In this document: positions 8,914 through 21,723 of the stretch, in pieces | Position numbering within the stretch: the first letter of the stretch is position 1 | Layout of the letters: the number at the start of each line of letters is the position of its first letter | Assembly: GCA_028023455.1 (NCBI GenBank) | Contig: JAQFVV010012395.1 | Span: 3,536,001-3,600,000, forward strand | Length of the DNA stretch: 64,000 nt | Reading direction: 5' to 3' | From: Epiperipatus broadwayi | Lineage: Eukaryota; Onychophora; Udeonychophora; Euonychophora; Peripatidae | Notes under the pieces: generated by a model | What the model saw: the letters and a program-made list of their open reading frames with translations, nothing else | What the model was told of the DNA's origin: nothing | The model's database searches: none | Position numbers and translations under genes: made by a program

Positions 8914-11507
8914 TAATAATGTTTGATGATGAAATAGTTTTATCTCCCTATATGATTGTTACTACTATTTTTCTATCTTCTATGCTGACTGTTGTCTTGA
9001 TTTTCTATTTCCAAACTTAATTCAATTCTAATATTAACTTCATTATTTATAGTACTTTTTATGCTTTCTTGTTTCCTATTATTTGAACTTTTATTTTGAT
9101 CTTGTAATTATCTACTTTAAATGTTTAGATGTTTTTTTTTTTTTTTAAATCTCCTTCAATTAATTATATACCACTAACTGCCTACACTAAGCAGTTCTTT
9201 TTAATCCTAATTGTTTGCTGAATCTTTATTTTATTTAATCTGTTATACTCTGTCTACTTTTGTTAAAACTACTTTGATTATTTTTATTTTATTTTGCTTT
9301 GTTCTTCATCTTCTTTGTAATTGTTGCTTTTTTTTTTCATTTTTCTATCTCACTCCAAGTGTACACATAATTCCCCTCACCCACATATTTATTTTATACA
9401 AGATCATATTTTTTAATACAGAGGGTTCTATATTATCTGTAATTGTTTTGATATTTACCCTATAAAATATATAATAAAGACAAAGTATTTTTAATTAAAT
9501 TATCCTAAGTGATTTACCAAATCCACATGCTTAGCTAGACAAATGTAAGAGGAGGTTAAATAAAATGAGGTAAAACAATCATCTTCTGATGATAAACCTG
9601 CTTTAGGTTAGAAAACCAAATGCAATGATGATCATAATTTATTATCATGACAATGGTTTTATTTCCAGATATGACATCTATCTTTTTTGGCCATCCAAAA
9701 GTTATCTGATAAATGTAGCTATTTTTGCACATAAAGAAAAATTTATCTTATGCATGCCATTTTTTATAGGATGACCATTCTTACAAATATATGTTCAAAC
9801 TCTTTTAAAAAACGAAAAGTTTTCTGTTGATAACAGAGTGCAGAGTATAGATGTTTATTACATGAATTACACATTTGTAAATGTTCTTAATAAATTAAGT
9901 ATGTACCCATGAAAAAAGAAGAAAAGGCATTCTTTTTCATGCAATTTAAGTACCTTGCAAAAAATTTTTACAAGGATAAAAATTACTCATATATGTTTTG
10001 AAAACAAAAGTAAATAAAAAATAATTAATTTGTAGACTTCATTAATAATAATAAATTTATATTTTCGAGCAACTGAATAGCGTATAAATTTTTATCAGTC
10101 AGTTGAACAGAAATTTATTCATATATAGTTTCATAGATGCCTGATACAGTTGTACGTTTAAGCTATTCATGGCAAGATTTAAGATTTATTTTCTCTCTTA
10201 GATAACGATGTCCAAAATAGGTGAAATATTTTTTTCTTTTTTCAACAAGATTGCAAGTAATCCTGGTATAGCCCCTTTTTACAGTTATAATCTTATAGTT
10301 TAATCACATTGTTTAGTTCTCAATTTTATTTTTAGGCAGGCAATTTAGCAGGTCAAGTTAGGGTTAATTTAGATTAAAAGGTCAAGCAATCAACAGGTAG
10401 AAAAATATCACATCAGAGCTTAATATTGAAGGTCCTTTTAGCATGATATACTTTTACCTCTGAGAAATTATATAGTTTATGATGATAGTCTGTATACTTT
10501 AAGAACCTTTATTCTATCATCCAGTAGGCCTTAACAGATTTAATGAGGAAATTTTAATTAAGAAATACATTAAAATTAACTTATTGCTTTTTTATCATCA
10601 TGAATAGGCAATATTAATATTTGCTTGTAACCTCATGGTCACATTTGTAGAATTTTTCTTTACTTATGACTTCAACTGAATTTCAATTCATTGGCTTGGT
10701 TGACTTCGCTACTCTATAGGAACTGTTTTCAGTTTTCAACAATTTTTCCAAAGCTAATTATTAACTATTTGAAAATTATTTTTTTCATTTTTTTGTAGAT
10801 AAACTGATTGTTAATACATGGTTACAATAATCTGCCCTTAAAGATTTTATTATTGATAATAACATTAATCGCTTATACCAAATGCATTAATTATGTCATT
10901 TTATTAAAACAATAGGCTGATTTGTTTTCAGATGGTTGGGTGTTTTTAATGCTTGACCCTAGTTTTTTACAAAAATAATTTACACTTTAATATAAATAAT
11001 GATAATTTACAGGGTTTGGGGCAGAAAAGAGTTAACTATACAAATGCTCCCATATTGTGTAAAAATCAGTAATTATACCAACCAATCTTTATTTTAAATC
11101 TCGTTATTCACACATAACATACTATATTCTTTCACAATCAAACATATTTTTGGTCCAGCAGTATCTGCAAACATGCACTTAAAAAGAGATATATATGCAC
11201 TATATTTGTGTATTAGTTTGCCTTTCTTCTCTTTTAAATCGAATTTTATGTAATCATGAATGATTTTTTGTCAGTAATCAACAACCCATCCTTTTATCAG
11301 GCTAAGGTAAGTTGTCCCATTAAAATATATATAAAACACATACTACGAATCATTTACATTTATTCATTCATTTATTTATTTTTAATGTAAACCATTCCAA
11401 AGCCATGGCACTGCAATATTAATATCCTTAATTTTATTTCTTTCTCTAAATCTTAAAAGTTGGCTTAAACATTTACCGATATTCATTTTCAGAGGTTATA
11501 TATATAT
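8914..11507. other. AT-rich DNA without a recognisable gene
   Basis: Only short low-complexity open frames occur, for example a Phe/Leu-rich one at 9211-9465 that reflects T-rich sequence. One isolated ribozyme-like motif at 9586-9614 is described among the findings. No repeat family was matched elsewhere in the window. Confidence 0.5.
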
Positions 11508-11740
11508 ATAATACATATTTTGCAGGTTCATCCGTGTTAAAAAATTTTAAATATTAATATTCCGACATTTCGACTTGGTCACACAAGTCATCCACTGGGT
11601 AATAAAAGGTAGAAAGACAGTTGTAGAGGCGCTACAATCACTGATTTGAATAAACATTAAAGTTTCCACCAATAGCAAAAATGTTAAATTTAAGAATGTT
11701 TTTTAATAATCTAACATGGATGAACCTGCAAAATATGTAT
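11508..11740. mobile_element. Short element with ~30-bp terminal inverted repeats
   Basis: The ends are inverted copies: atacatattttgcaggttca at about 11511-11530 and tgaacctgcaaaatatgtat near 11721-11740, with further matching inward. The element is about 230 bases and has no coding capacity. Inside, on the minus strand near 11562-11600, lies a stem (gacttg/caagtc) followed by GAAATGTCGG. It may be a non-autonomous DNA transposon or an inverted Penelope-like fragment. Confidence 0.6.
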
Positions 11741-13837
11741 GTTATATATGCAACCCGTGAAAATCTTCATTTCAACATATATATATATATATTGTGCCAG
11801 GGCAGATGGTTTTCCATATCCCTAATGGAGTAAAGAAACTATTTTCTTCATCTCTTTAAATAAAATAATCTTATGAAAGCAAAATTATATGACTAGAATA
11901 TAATGCAATATTTATTATTAATCCCTTGCAATTTATGTATTGCTCCACCATGGCCCCTTAGGCAGAGAAGAGAGTACTCAAAGAGCACCTGAATCCAAGC
12001 CAGCAGATATATCTGTGAAATATATCTAACTGACCACATTTGAAGGAAACAGATTTCTTCTCGACTGTTGAATTCAACACCACATTCAAAGCATTTTTTT
12101 ATTTTGTAGAAACATGGGCACCAGTTACTTATCCAGAGGATAAATAACGCACTGTAAACAATGGTCACTAATCTAATGCCTAAGATATACCCATGACTAG
12201 CTCAGCTACTTGTAATCAATAATAAATTATTGTTTTAATTAGTGGCAAAAGAATTGACTGGCAAAATTTAAGTTTAAGTTTAAAAGACAATTTATTTTAA
12301 TTAACATTTAATATACTAATTTTAAATACTTTTATAAATTTTATTTAACTAACATAACACTGGTATAATGATCACACACATATTAATTCACACACTATGA
12401 TATCATATAACAAAGCATTAAATAATATTTGAAATTTAAAACACACACATCAATAGTTCGTCTATATATGCTATAGAATTCATAGTACTTGACACTGGGA
12501 GGCTTTACAAATGTGATGGTTACTTTAGAAATGAGAATAAGAAAATGTTATTACCTAGGATTTTAGAACATGGATACTTCTTGCTGTTTGATGATTCTAA
12601 TGAAATATTTATAACCAGTTAGATTTGAAGTTTTCCTGTGGAGATTTATTATTATTCATTGATACTATTCTTGGAGACAGTTAAATATTGACGCAATTCT
12701 TCAAGTTGTTATGCAGGTATTTTTTTATTCTGGGCAGATTGCTGTTTCACTGGACTCAGGCTGGAGAAAGTCATATGTTTCCAAGGGTTTTAACACTGCA
12801 TTATTGACTGATTTAATCTCAACTGCACAATCTCAACTGTTTTCTAAACTGCACTATCTAAATTGGAATCTCAACTCAACTCAAACGCAACTGATTGTCT
12901 GATGAAAAACTGGGCTATTTATACATAAGGCCCGTTGTCATTTTGATGTCTGCTGGCAATATGTTGTTGAAATTCCTTCCTTGTTTTAATTACATTCCTC
13001 GAGATAAGCTTTTAATCCTGTTGTTGGAGATATTAATTAGCAGCCATGGCACACATAGTGTTGTTGTTTTTTGTTTAACTTAATAGCCATCATTGAGTGT
13101 TTTTAATTTTTTAACTTTTATTTATTTCATTTTAACAAGCATGTATTTATGCTATATTTACAATCACACACATATATAACAAGCTCACATTAATTCGTCA
13201 TTAGTTTTTAAGATGACTTTTTTTTCTTTAACTTAAATAAAAAGAGATTTATATTTTTAAACTTCAAGTTATATTTCAACTAATAATAATAAAAAAACTC
13301 TTTAACTTCTTTTATAAAACTTTTAACTTGATGCTTGTAAAGCAAATCCCCTCCCCCTTCTAATTAATTAATTGTAACTTTTATTTCAACTACTAATAAT
13401 AGAAAAAACTCTTTGACTTCTAATTTTACATTTTTGAAAACAAACTACAATAAAACTCTCAAACTTTTGCATACTATTTTCTTTTAACGAAAGATTTTTA
13501 CTTTAATAATTTTTAGACCAAATTATCATATGTACCAACACAATATTGGTACAATATATATATATGTTTTGAATGTGTAGATAATATCATGTCTGCAATC
13601 AATAATTTACCTTATAAAATGAAGTCAGTTTCAAATTTGGAAATCAATAACATCATATCAATATCACACTTTTTGGGGGATTATATGAAGAGAAGCAACA
13701 ATTTTTTTTCTATATCCTAAGATTTCATACCATTATAATCTAATTACTAAAATGTTGTATAATCATGATATAACTTTTTCTGAATACTCTCTGTATCTGA
13801 ATTCAAAGCAGTAATTCACACCATTTTTCCTTATTCC
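11741..13837. other. No confident gene; possible solo LTR-like stretch at ~12546-13090
   Basis: A minus-strand frame at 11893-12168 has one CFECG motif but no complete zinc finger and no splice support, so it is not called. The stretch 12546-13090 is less AT-rich and has the layout of an LTR: it begins TGTTA and has a gctatttata box preceded by repeated caactcaact-like sequence. No second copy or target-site duplication was found, so this is only a suggestion. Confidence 0.25.
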
Positions 13838-14937
13838 AGAGCCATCTATTGTAAACGTGAGAATACTGGGTATAGTGTTATCTCCAAGCCTAGTCTCTCA
13901 TTATTGGCCTTCTTCCATGAAGAATTTTAAATTTGTACCCATCCATTCAGCAACTATCTTTACATTTTTCATATATCCAAGATAAGAACCTGCAATTAAA
14001 AAACAACCTAAGATTTTAAACTCTGAGATAATTTTTGAAACCTTAAGGTGTTATTAAATGTCAGATTATTAGCTTGGATAACATAAAAACTATTGGTTGG
14101 TAGATGTATAGAAGAAAATCCAATGCTCCTCACTAAAAATAAATGGTGTCTAGAAGCTAGTCTAAAATTTGTATATAGCACTTGTATCTGGTATACAATG
14201 AACATTAAACTTGTATTAAGTGACTCAGCTATAAGATAAATAAAGCAAATAACTGTTCCTAACACAGATGTTGAAAGTGTCACAAGATCACCATAACATC
14301 ACATGATGATCATTTCCTCTGCTTACACAAGTTGTTAGTACAGCAACAAACTCTCCATACAGTAATGCCAGCCAGTGCAAGCTTTAGTAATCAATGGAGG
14401 CAATAAGATTTGTGCATAAAACCCTTATCTAATGCCTACAAATCCAATATCATCATGCACTCAGGAGTACTACTATATTGGAGAATTTGTTACTATATGT
14501 TGAAAGTGTCCAGAAACTTCATATGATCATTTATTTAACTACTAAACATCACATGATCACCATTCTTTATTCTTACACAAGCTGTTTAAACAGAGACAAA
14601 ACTTTCCATACAGCAGCACCACCCAGGACAAGCCAGAGTAATCAATTGTTGCCAGAAAATTTGTGCATAAAATCCCTATCTAGTGCCTACTCATCCAATA
14701 TTCCTAGACTAGTTTATAGCTTGTGGCTTTTATTTATTTGTTAAGTATCATTTTTGCCAAAGAGTTATAAATATTACATTATTAACTTAGGTGTACAAAA
14801 TAAGTAACCATAGCTTCTGGATTCGTGGGTGAAAATTCAATGCTATTTATTTAAAAAGATCAGTGGTCTTCAAAACTAAATTAGATATTTTTAATATCCA
14901 TTAATTATTCAAGCTTACAATAGATGGCTCTCAAGTA
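13838..14937. repeat. Region bounded by an inverted repeat, with internal direct duplications
   Basis: The left end (about 13838-13864) and right end (about 14910-14935) share agagccatctattgtaa in inverted orientation. Inside, about 14270-14462 and 14499-14710 are diverged direct copies (gttgaaagtgtc, catcacatgat, cttacacaag, tttgtgcataaaa in order). A further diverged direct match links about 14047-14150 to 14765-14870. No transposase frame is present. It could be a non-autonomous DNA element that grew by internal duplication. Confidence 0.45.
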
Positions 14938-16520
14938 AATAGAGAAAAATACTCCTAATGCAAACATATATTTAATTCTATCTCGATATCCATTTACAAT
15001 AGTTAAACATTGTCAGGGTAGATATTTGAATTCTTGTCATTTCTAATATTAAATAAATAAATATTTAATTATACCAAATCAAAGCATCAGTGTGCTTTTT
15101 TTTTTAGATTATACTTAATCTACATTTGATAAAAATTGAGGACTTAACATTCCAAAGTTTTAAAACCTAAACAATTTGCTGGACTAGCTATATAGGTGTA
15201 AAGCTAGATAAGCAATTATTTATTTTAAATGTCGTCAGTTAAACGCTAACTACAAGGATCTTTGATTTAATAAAAGGACGATCTAAACCAAAATTATCAC
15301 GCAACTTATTTAGCTTTAATTGTAGGAGAAAGGGTTTACTTTATACTACTTATGAATTATAAGCGTTCAAAATGTATGTACTTTAGTGCATGGAATAATC
15401 TGTATATTAATTCATTTTTAGATTATATAATAGTTAAAAATGAACTTTTCAATCTATTCCAAATCATTAAGTAAATATTTTTGTTAAGATATCTGACATT
15501 TTTATTAATTATTTTGCTTAAGGCAATGGTATAATTAAATATGAAATTTATTGGTTTTAATACTGTTATGAGGAAAAACGGATGATATTAGAATTCAAAA
15601 GTGCAAAATGATAAAATGCTTATTAATAATTTTATGGTAATAAGATAGTTAAAAATGCGTTCTCATCATTGAAAATAAATCTTCTATAAATAGTTTTTTC
15701 ATATATTTATCAGATATTTTTTTAAACAAATTTGATGATAATTAAAAATAATTTATTAAAGTTGACAAAATTATATAAAATGTTGCAAATGACTTGGGAA
15801 TTAATTGTCCACCCACGAAATGTTTATGATTATCATTCAGATATTTAAATCAATAGATAAATTATAAAAATAGGCATTAAATAAGATTTTCTTTCATAAT
15901 TTTAAATATTTTCTATCAAAATGTTTGATAACAAAAAAATAATACTGAAATAAAAAGTCAATTCGTTTCAAGTTTGTTTATTTTATATTTTTTATTTTAC
16001 CCACAGCAGTTTTTAAATTTTTATTTGTTACAGGACTTAAAGAACATATACTAAACGAATAAATGTCAACTATAATTAAAGATAAACTAAACATTTTGTC
16101 AAATATAATAAAATAAAACAACAAAGAAAGTCATAAATTTGGGAATTTAACTCATATTTATCTCAAGTATAATTATAATATATATTTAAAATAAAATTTT
16201 GAACATTCAGGCGGAAAGCCTGGTTTTAATAGATTAAGCTCTGAAACTGTTCAAAATTCCAAAATAAATTTTGGCACCTAAGAGTTTTCTTACATATTTT
16301 AAGCTTATTAAAATATATATGTCACTTAACCAAAGGGTTTAGAAAAAATATTGATTTAAACATTGATGAAATTTCTGCTGTTGTGTACAACTGGGAAATT
16401 TGTTTTACAAGTAAGACAGTTAAAAGACACATACACACATAGTTGAATTATGTTTTGAGTATATATATTGAATTAAATATTTCCATGGATTGTTAATAAA
16501 ATAAAAAATAGAGATGAACT
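14938..16520. other. AT-rich DNA, no feature seen
   Basis: No open frame of interest, no RNA gene and no repeat family recognised. Confidence 0.5.
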
Positions 16521-16655
16521 GAGATAACTTTTAGCTTTTGAAGTTGCTAAGAAAGAACTATTATAGGTTAATGAGAAAACTTATTTAGCCTCAGGGATTG
16601 TCAATTAATAGTAATTGATAGTTTCTTGGCAACATCAAAAGCTAAAAGTTATCTC
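16521..16655. mobile_element. MITE-like element with 34-bp terminal inverted repeats
   Basis: The first 34 bases (16521-16554, starting gagataacttttagctttt) and last 34 (16622-16655) are inverted copies with about two mismatches. The total is 135 bases with a non-coding centre. Size and structure suit a miniature inverted-repeat transposable element. I could not settle the target-site duplication, so the superfamily is unknown. Confidence 0.75.
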
Positions 16656-18949
16656 TGTTTCATGGATATAATCTCATTTCTATTATTTATTATATATATA
16701 ATTAAATACAATATTGTGAAAAATTACTTAAATAAATACATTAATTATGAAAAGATTAAGTATTAGCAAACAGTAGATATATTTAGAAAAGCTTCATAAT
16801 CCATAAGGAGATTGCAAAAATAAATTAGATATAAACTTACTAATTAGAAAAGAAAATTAGTTATTACTGAAATAACAATATAATCTGAGTACTAGATAGG
16901 CTGAAAGAGGGAAAAAAGCAGATACTCAAGCAAGGAATGCACAGATTCCAGAGAACACATGGCTACCAGAATATATGAAGATTTATTGAAGAGTTTGCTT
17001 TTGAAAATACCAACACTAGGTTAAGAATTAGTAAAGGATAACTTGGTCTATATTATTATTTCTATATGCCTACAGACTAACTTCTCTAAAATCTTGAAAA
17101 AGAATGTATGCTTGTATTTAATATTGTTATTATATTAGCTCAGAAAAGAAGGAAATTATTTATAGTTGAATTATTACATTATATTATATGAAAATAAGTA
17201 ATTTTTATCCCCATAAATTAATTTTTTTTAATTCTCCATTTGGGTTCTTTCATATGTATTTTAATAAATTATTATTGATTGTTCATCTTTAGTTAAATAA
17301 AAACATGACTGCATTTGGTTTTGAAGCCAAATATACTAAATCTATTATTAGCAAGATGCTACAATAAATTTGTCAAACTATAGTATTCAACCTGTGTGTA
17401 CATTTATTTAAAAAATATTTTAATTTTTTTTTATGAATCTTTTTAATAGAAAATATTTTGATAAAAGAGGAATGATACTCAATTTTGCAGCATCTACGAT
17501 ATATTCTTCATAATGTTTATAAAGAACAAGATCTCTTTTTGTAACCAAATCCAACACAAACTCATACTCATAGTTTCTTACTATATATATCCATTTACTA
17601 TATGAATGTAGAATCACTTTTAAATACAGATTGGTTTCTTGGAGTTCAAAATTCTTTGTAGACACTGTGTGATGATCTTTGAAAATATCTTATATAAAAC
17701 CGATTATTTGTTTAAGGTAATTATTATTCACTGCTTTTATTCTGCCCCAGACTCATCTTTTGTAACTCTGAGAAATCAGTGAACACTAGATGGCAGTACT
17801 ATTATGTCCACATTCTCTTACTAGTTTCTGGCTTGTGGTCTTTGTTCACTGAAAATCTTTGTACCTAATTCACCTTTTTATTCATCAATCAATTTTAAAC
17901 TTCTTTGTACTGTCCAGTTAATGACCTGAAATTTAAACTGACCTGCTATATAATAATTACGCAGATCTGGCACCAAACTAGTAACTAGTGTTTTTATGTT
18001 GCCAATTTGTGAGGATTTTTTTTCCTTTTAAATCATGTAATATTCTTTATTATTAGCTTTGGAAAAATGAAAATGTCTTTAGTGATGCTTTAAAGCTTTG
18101 ATTGACATTGTTATGTCAGTAATTACTATAATGTGATAAGTCTCCATTTTTATGTTTTTAATACTACTTTCATCAAACAAATAACTATACATTGCACTTG
18201 GTTGCAACCCCCCCCCCATTGCATACTGACAACATTAATAATAGCAAAATGCTATTTAATATACATTTGTAAGAAAATATATCTATAATGCGATTCAATT
18301 TTTAAAATGGATAGATTAAAACATTAACAAAAACAATTTCATAAATAGAATAATGCAGCTGTGCAAAAGATAGTGCAGTAATAAACTGAGAGCAATCACA
18401 TGACAAAGTACTAAATAAAATATTAATAATAAAGAAATAACTGAGCAAGAAATGGTTCATGGTGTTACTCATTCAGGGAGTGTTTACATAAACTTTATGA
18501 ATTTTCAACCCATGATAACTAAAATCTTGATAAGGAAATACTATAGTCTCATGACTATTGTTGTGATTAGATGCTATTAAACTGACTTTGACCTCTGGCT
18601 ATCGTGTAAGTGGATTTCTATGTGCTCTTCAATCTTCACCACAATGTTTGATAATAATGGAATACTATTGAAATGGCTTTGATCAGCTTTCATTATCATT
18701 ATTTCTTGCCAAGATTATAATCAATACCACCTCTGGCAATGTAAATGTGTTCCAGTTCCTGTACTTTAGACTAAAGAGTTTCTACATTTTGTAAAAATTA
18801 ATAGTTGGGGTATCAAAATCACTTTTATAGAAAATTTATAATAAAAATTGAATCCTCATAATTGCAAAATGTTAAAAACTGTAATTTCTTTATAAGAATT
18901 TTTAAAATAAGAAATTTTGTTTATTCATATAGATAAATAAATTATATTG
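16656..18949. other. AT-rich DNA, no gene recognised
   Basis: A minus-strand frame at 17420-17665 (81 codons) has AT-driven composition and no splice signals worth citing. Nothing else was recognised. Confidence 0.5.
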
Positions 18950-19115
18950 GCATATTTCCATCATCATAACACAGGTTATAGTAGATTACATAACATTTCA
19001 AGAAGTAGGAATATTACTCTCCGCTCTTCTTCAGGTGTTGCTGACCTGACCAGTGACAATACCAGCATAGGAATCAAACTTACACCTTTAAATTATTGAA
19101 TATCAAATTTTAAGG
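18950..19115 (-). repeat. Dispersed repeat, inverted partner of 54090-54230
   Basis: The reverse complement of this stretch matches 54090-54230: gatattcaa, then ctatgctgg, cactggtcaggtca, and gaagaagagcggagagtaa-like sequence in the same order. It is a dispersed family with at least two diverged copies. The gaagaag motif beside a stem is reminiscent of Penelope-like element ends, but no protein is present. Confidence 0.6.
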
Positions 19116-19353
19116 CAATGCTCTAACCAATTGATGTTTCAATTTTTTTGTTGTTTTAAAACTCAATTAAAATTAATATTAAAAAAATTACCTATGACTC
19201 AAGAAAAAATGTCTGATTTGAGATCACTATTCGTTGCATATTGACATTACTAAAGGCTGAATGCACTCAGCTTTAGATTATAAAGAAAAAGAAAAAAACT
19301 ACTTCATTATGCAGACAAACAAACATATGCAAACAATTACAAATACAAACAAG

Positions 19354-19454
19354 CATTGTTAGCCGAGAGGTCATCACAGCAGCCTTGTAAGCAATAGTTG
19401 GTTGCAGACAGTTGCGGGTTTGCATCCTGGCAGATTCTATGACATATGGAAAAA
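19354..19454 (+). mobile_element. Short tRNA-derived SINE, copy 1, with 13-bp TSD
   Basis: About 100 bases with an A-box-like stretch (tagccgagaggtcatcac), a B-box-like stretch (gcgggtttgcatcctgg), a tatgaca end and a short A tail. The 13-base sequence aaatacaaacaag flanks it exactly at 19341-19353 and 19455-19467, showing insertion by target-primed reverse transcription. Confidence 0.85.
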
Positions 19455-19838
19455 AAATACAAACAAGGGGGAAATCAATATTATATATAATTGTTTTGTC
19501 TGATTTGGACTATCATTATTGATCTATACTTTCAGTTTTGATTTTTTTTAAAAATATATTTCTGAATTGAAATTATAGACTGACACCCAATAAATGGTTT
19601 ATTGCTCGTGAGTTCATAAAAAGTTTCAGTACCAGAAGTAACTAAGCCAAATTGCAATTCATAGATCCCAAGTTCAAAGTTTGTCACTAAGATTGCTTCA
19701 AACTATACAGAATAAGACTAACGGTAATATATGTAATAGAAACAGTTAAATTAAAAATGAAAAAGTAAAGAGATTTTATTTTCATATATTTTTTAAAATT
19801 TGCTATTTAGTATTTACTAATTTTAAAAAAAAGGGGGA

Positions 19839-19931
19839 TTTTTTTTTTTATATGACAAAGCGTTGACCGGAAAGCGAACCTGGGCCAGCTACTTGGAAGG
19901 CAGCTATGCTAACCATCAGGCCACCAACACT
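19839..19931 (-). mobile_element. Short tRNA-derived SINE, copy 2
   Basis: Minus-strand copy. Its reverse complement begins near gttggtggcctgatggttag, has a ggttcg B-box-like part, ends tatgac-like and runs into an A tail (T run at 19841-19849). Target-site duplication is unclear. Confidence 0.7.
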
Positions 19932-20484
19932 TGACAAAAGGAGAATAATATATTGCTTGGAAATCCATAAGAGGTTTGACCAATAGAATCTGACTAAGCT
20001 GCAATCCATAAACCTTCAGCCCTACAGTCCATTATTTTGCCACTACACTAAATCATGCAGAGCAGAATTACTAATAATAAATTTAAATTAAAAGTGCTTG
20101 CAAAATTATTGAAAAAAATCAGAACAATAATATAATTTTTATTAAACATAAGTCATGCTTGATAACATTCCATACACGTATTGCAATCATTAATTAACTT
20201 TATGTAAATTAAACATAATTTTAAAAATCATCATTATTGACTGACCATATGGTTAAAATGCAGATTCACACAACAATCTATCAATTACATTGATATTCTT
20301 ATAGGTCATAGCTAATTTATTCATTAAAGTCATCTCTGTAATCCCCCCTCCCAACATTCACACTTTCTCTTATTATGTCCACAATGTTTCTGCTAAATAT
20401 CCATCCCTCCTTTCACTCATTTCTTCAATATTTTTTTCCCATTTTCTTTTCAACAAACCCATTTCTAATTTTCACTATCCAACT

Positions 20485-20585
20485 ACTGGTGGTTGAGAGG
20501 TCAGTGCGACTGCCTTGCATTAGCAGGCAGTTGCCTGGGTTGCGGGTTCACGTCCTGGTTGATGCTATGACACTTAAAAAAAAAA
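20485..20585 (+). mobile_element. Short tRNA-derived SINE, copy 3
   Basis: It has ggtggttgagaggtcagtgc (A box), gggttcacgtcctgg (a good B box) and ends ctatgacactt followed by about ten A. No convincing target-site duplication was found. The region before it is T/C-rich and shows no gene. Confidence 0.8.
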
Positions 20586-21608
20586 CTATCAGATTTTTTC
20601 ATATCTGTTTTTCTATTTGTCCAAGTAACTGGTTCGTATACTGCAACACTGTGAACAAAATAGTTTTATATAATTATCTTTTTCTAATTTTAGCAAAATA
20701 TAAAATTAATACCAATCTTTATTAATAGATAATTAAAACTACAATCATATTATAATTCTCTATTTAAACATGGTATCACACAATACCAGACTTCATATTT
20801 ACAATTAATATAACAATATGGTTAATCTACATTAGAAATTATAGTATTTTTCTACATATATTCTCTTAATCCATCCCACAGAGGCTATTTTTGTTATCAA
20901 TTCTCTTTTTTCAATTGTGTACACTTTTTGTTTGAAAGTTAAAAGAGCAGTAACTCAATTTTATAGCCATGTGATCACATAATTGTCATGTGATCAAAGT
21001 GGCATTGCTATTATGTTTATAAAAAAAATATTGCTGGTATGTAAACTTTGAAAACACCCTATCACATGACAGTGATGAGATATATAAATACGCCAAAATT
21101 TTGCTGGATTTTAATCTGCTTTGAACAAAGGATTAAACATAGTTTTAAAATTGAAATATAATTTGGTATTGTTTGGATAATAATCATGGTATTTCATTCT
21201 TATCATCTTTATAAGCTCATGCATAGTTTATTGTGTTTTAATAAAATTAAAAATCTAGTTTCACAATAAAAAGACATTATAAAAGAATAAAAACCCAAGT
21301 AACAAGATAAAAAATAAATTTTAGAATTCATGACATACTTACCCTTTGAATTCAAATTATCTCATATTAGAGAAAAAATGCTGAAAGATGTCAAAAATTA
21401 TTACATAATACTAAGCAAAATATTTACATTTTTGAGTCAAAATACAGTTAGTCAATATCATTTTTGTTTGAAACTCAGATTCTTAGAAGAAAGAGTTGTA
21501 ACAGAACTCCAAAATAGAAAACAGCCAAAAATTTCATTTCATTTTTTAAATGAACAGCATACTGCACAATGCTACCATAATTCAATTTGCCTTTAAAAAG
21601 TAATACAT

Positions 21609-21709
21609 GTCTTGCATTGGTGGTCGAGAGGTTAGCGCGACTACCTTGCACGTGCAGGCAGTTGCCCAGGTTGCGAGTTTGCGTCCCGGCCGATACTATG
21701 ACACTTAAA
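21609..21709 (+). mobile_element. Short tRNA-derived SINE, copy 4, with 14-bp TSD
   Basis: It has ggtggtcgagaggttagcgc (A box), gcgagtttgcgtcccgg (B box) and ctatgacactt plus an A tail. aaaaagtaatacat flanks it at 21595-21608 and 21710-21723. It is close in sequence to copy 3. Confidence 0.85.
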
Positions 21710-21723
21710 AAAAAGTAATACAT

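Noticed and set aside
11893-12168. Minus-strand frame with CFECGVEFNSREE resembling a C2H2 zinc finger start
   Set aside because: The two His residues are not at finger spacing, there are no tandem fingers, and no splice signals support it.
12546-13090. Solo LTR-like stretch
   Set aside because: It has a TGTTA start and TATA-like box, but no partner copy, no clear CA end and no target duplication.
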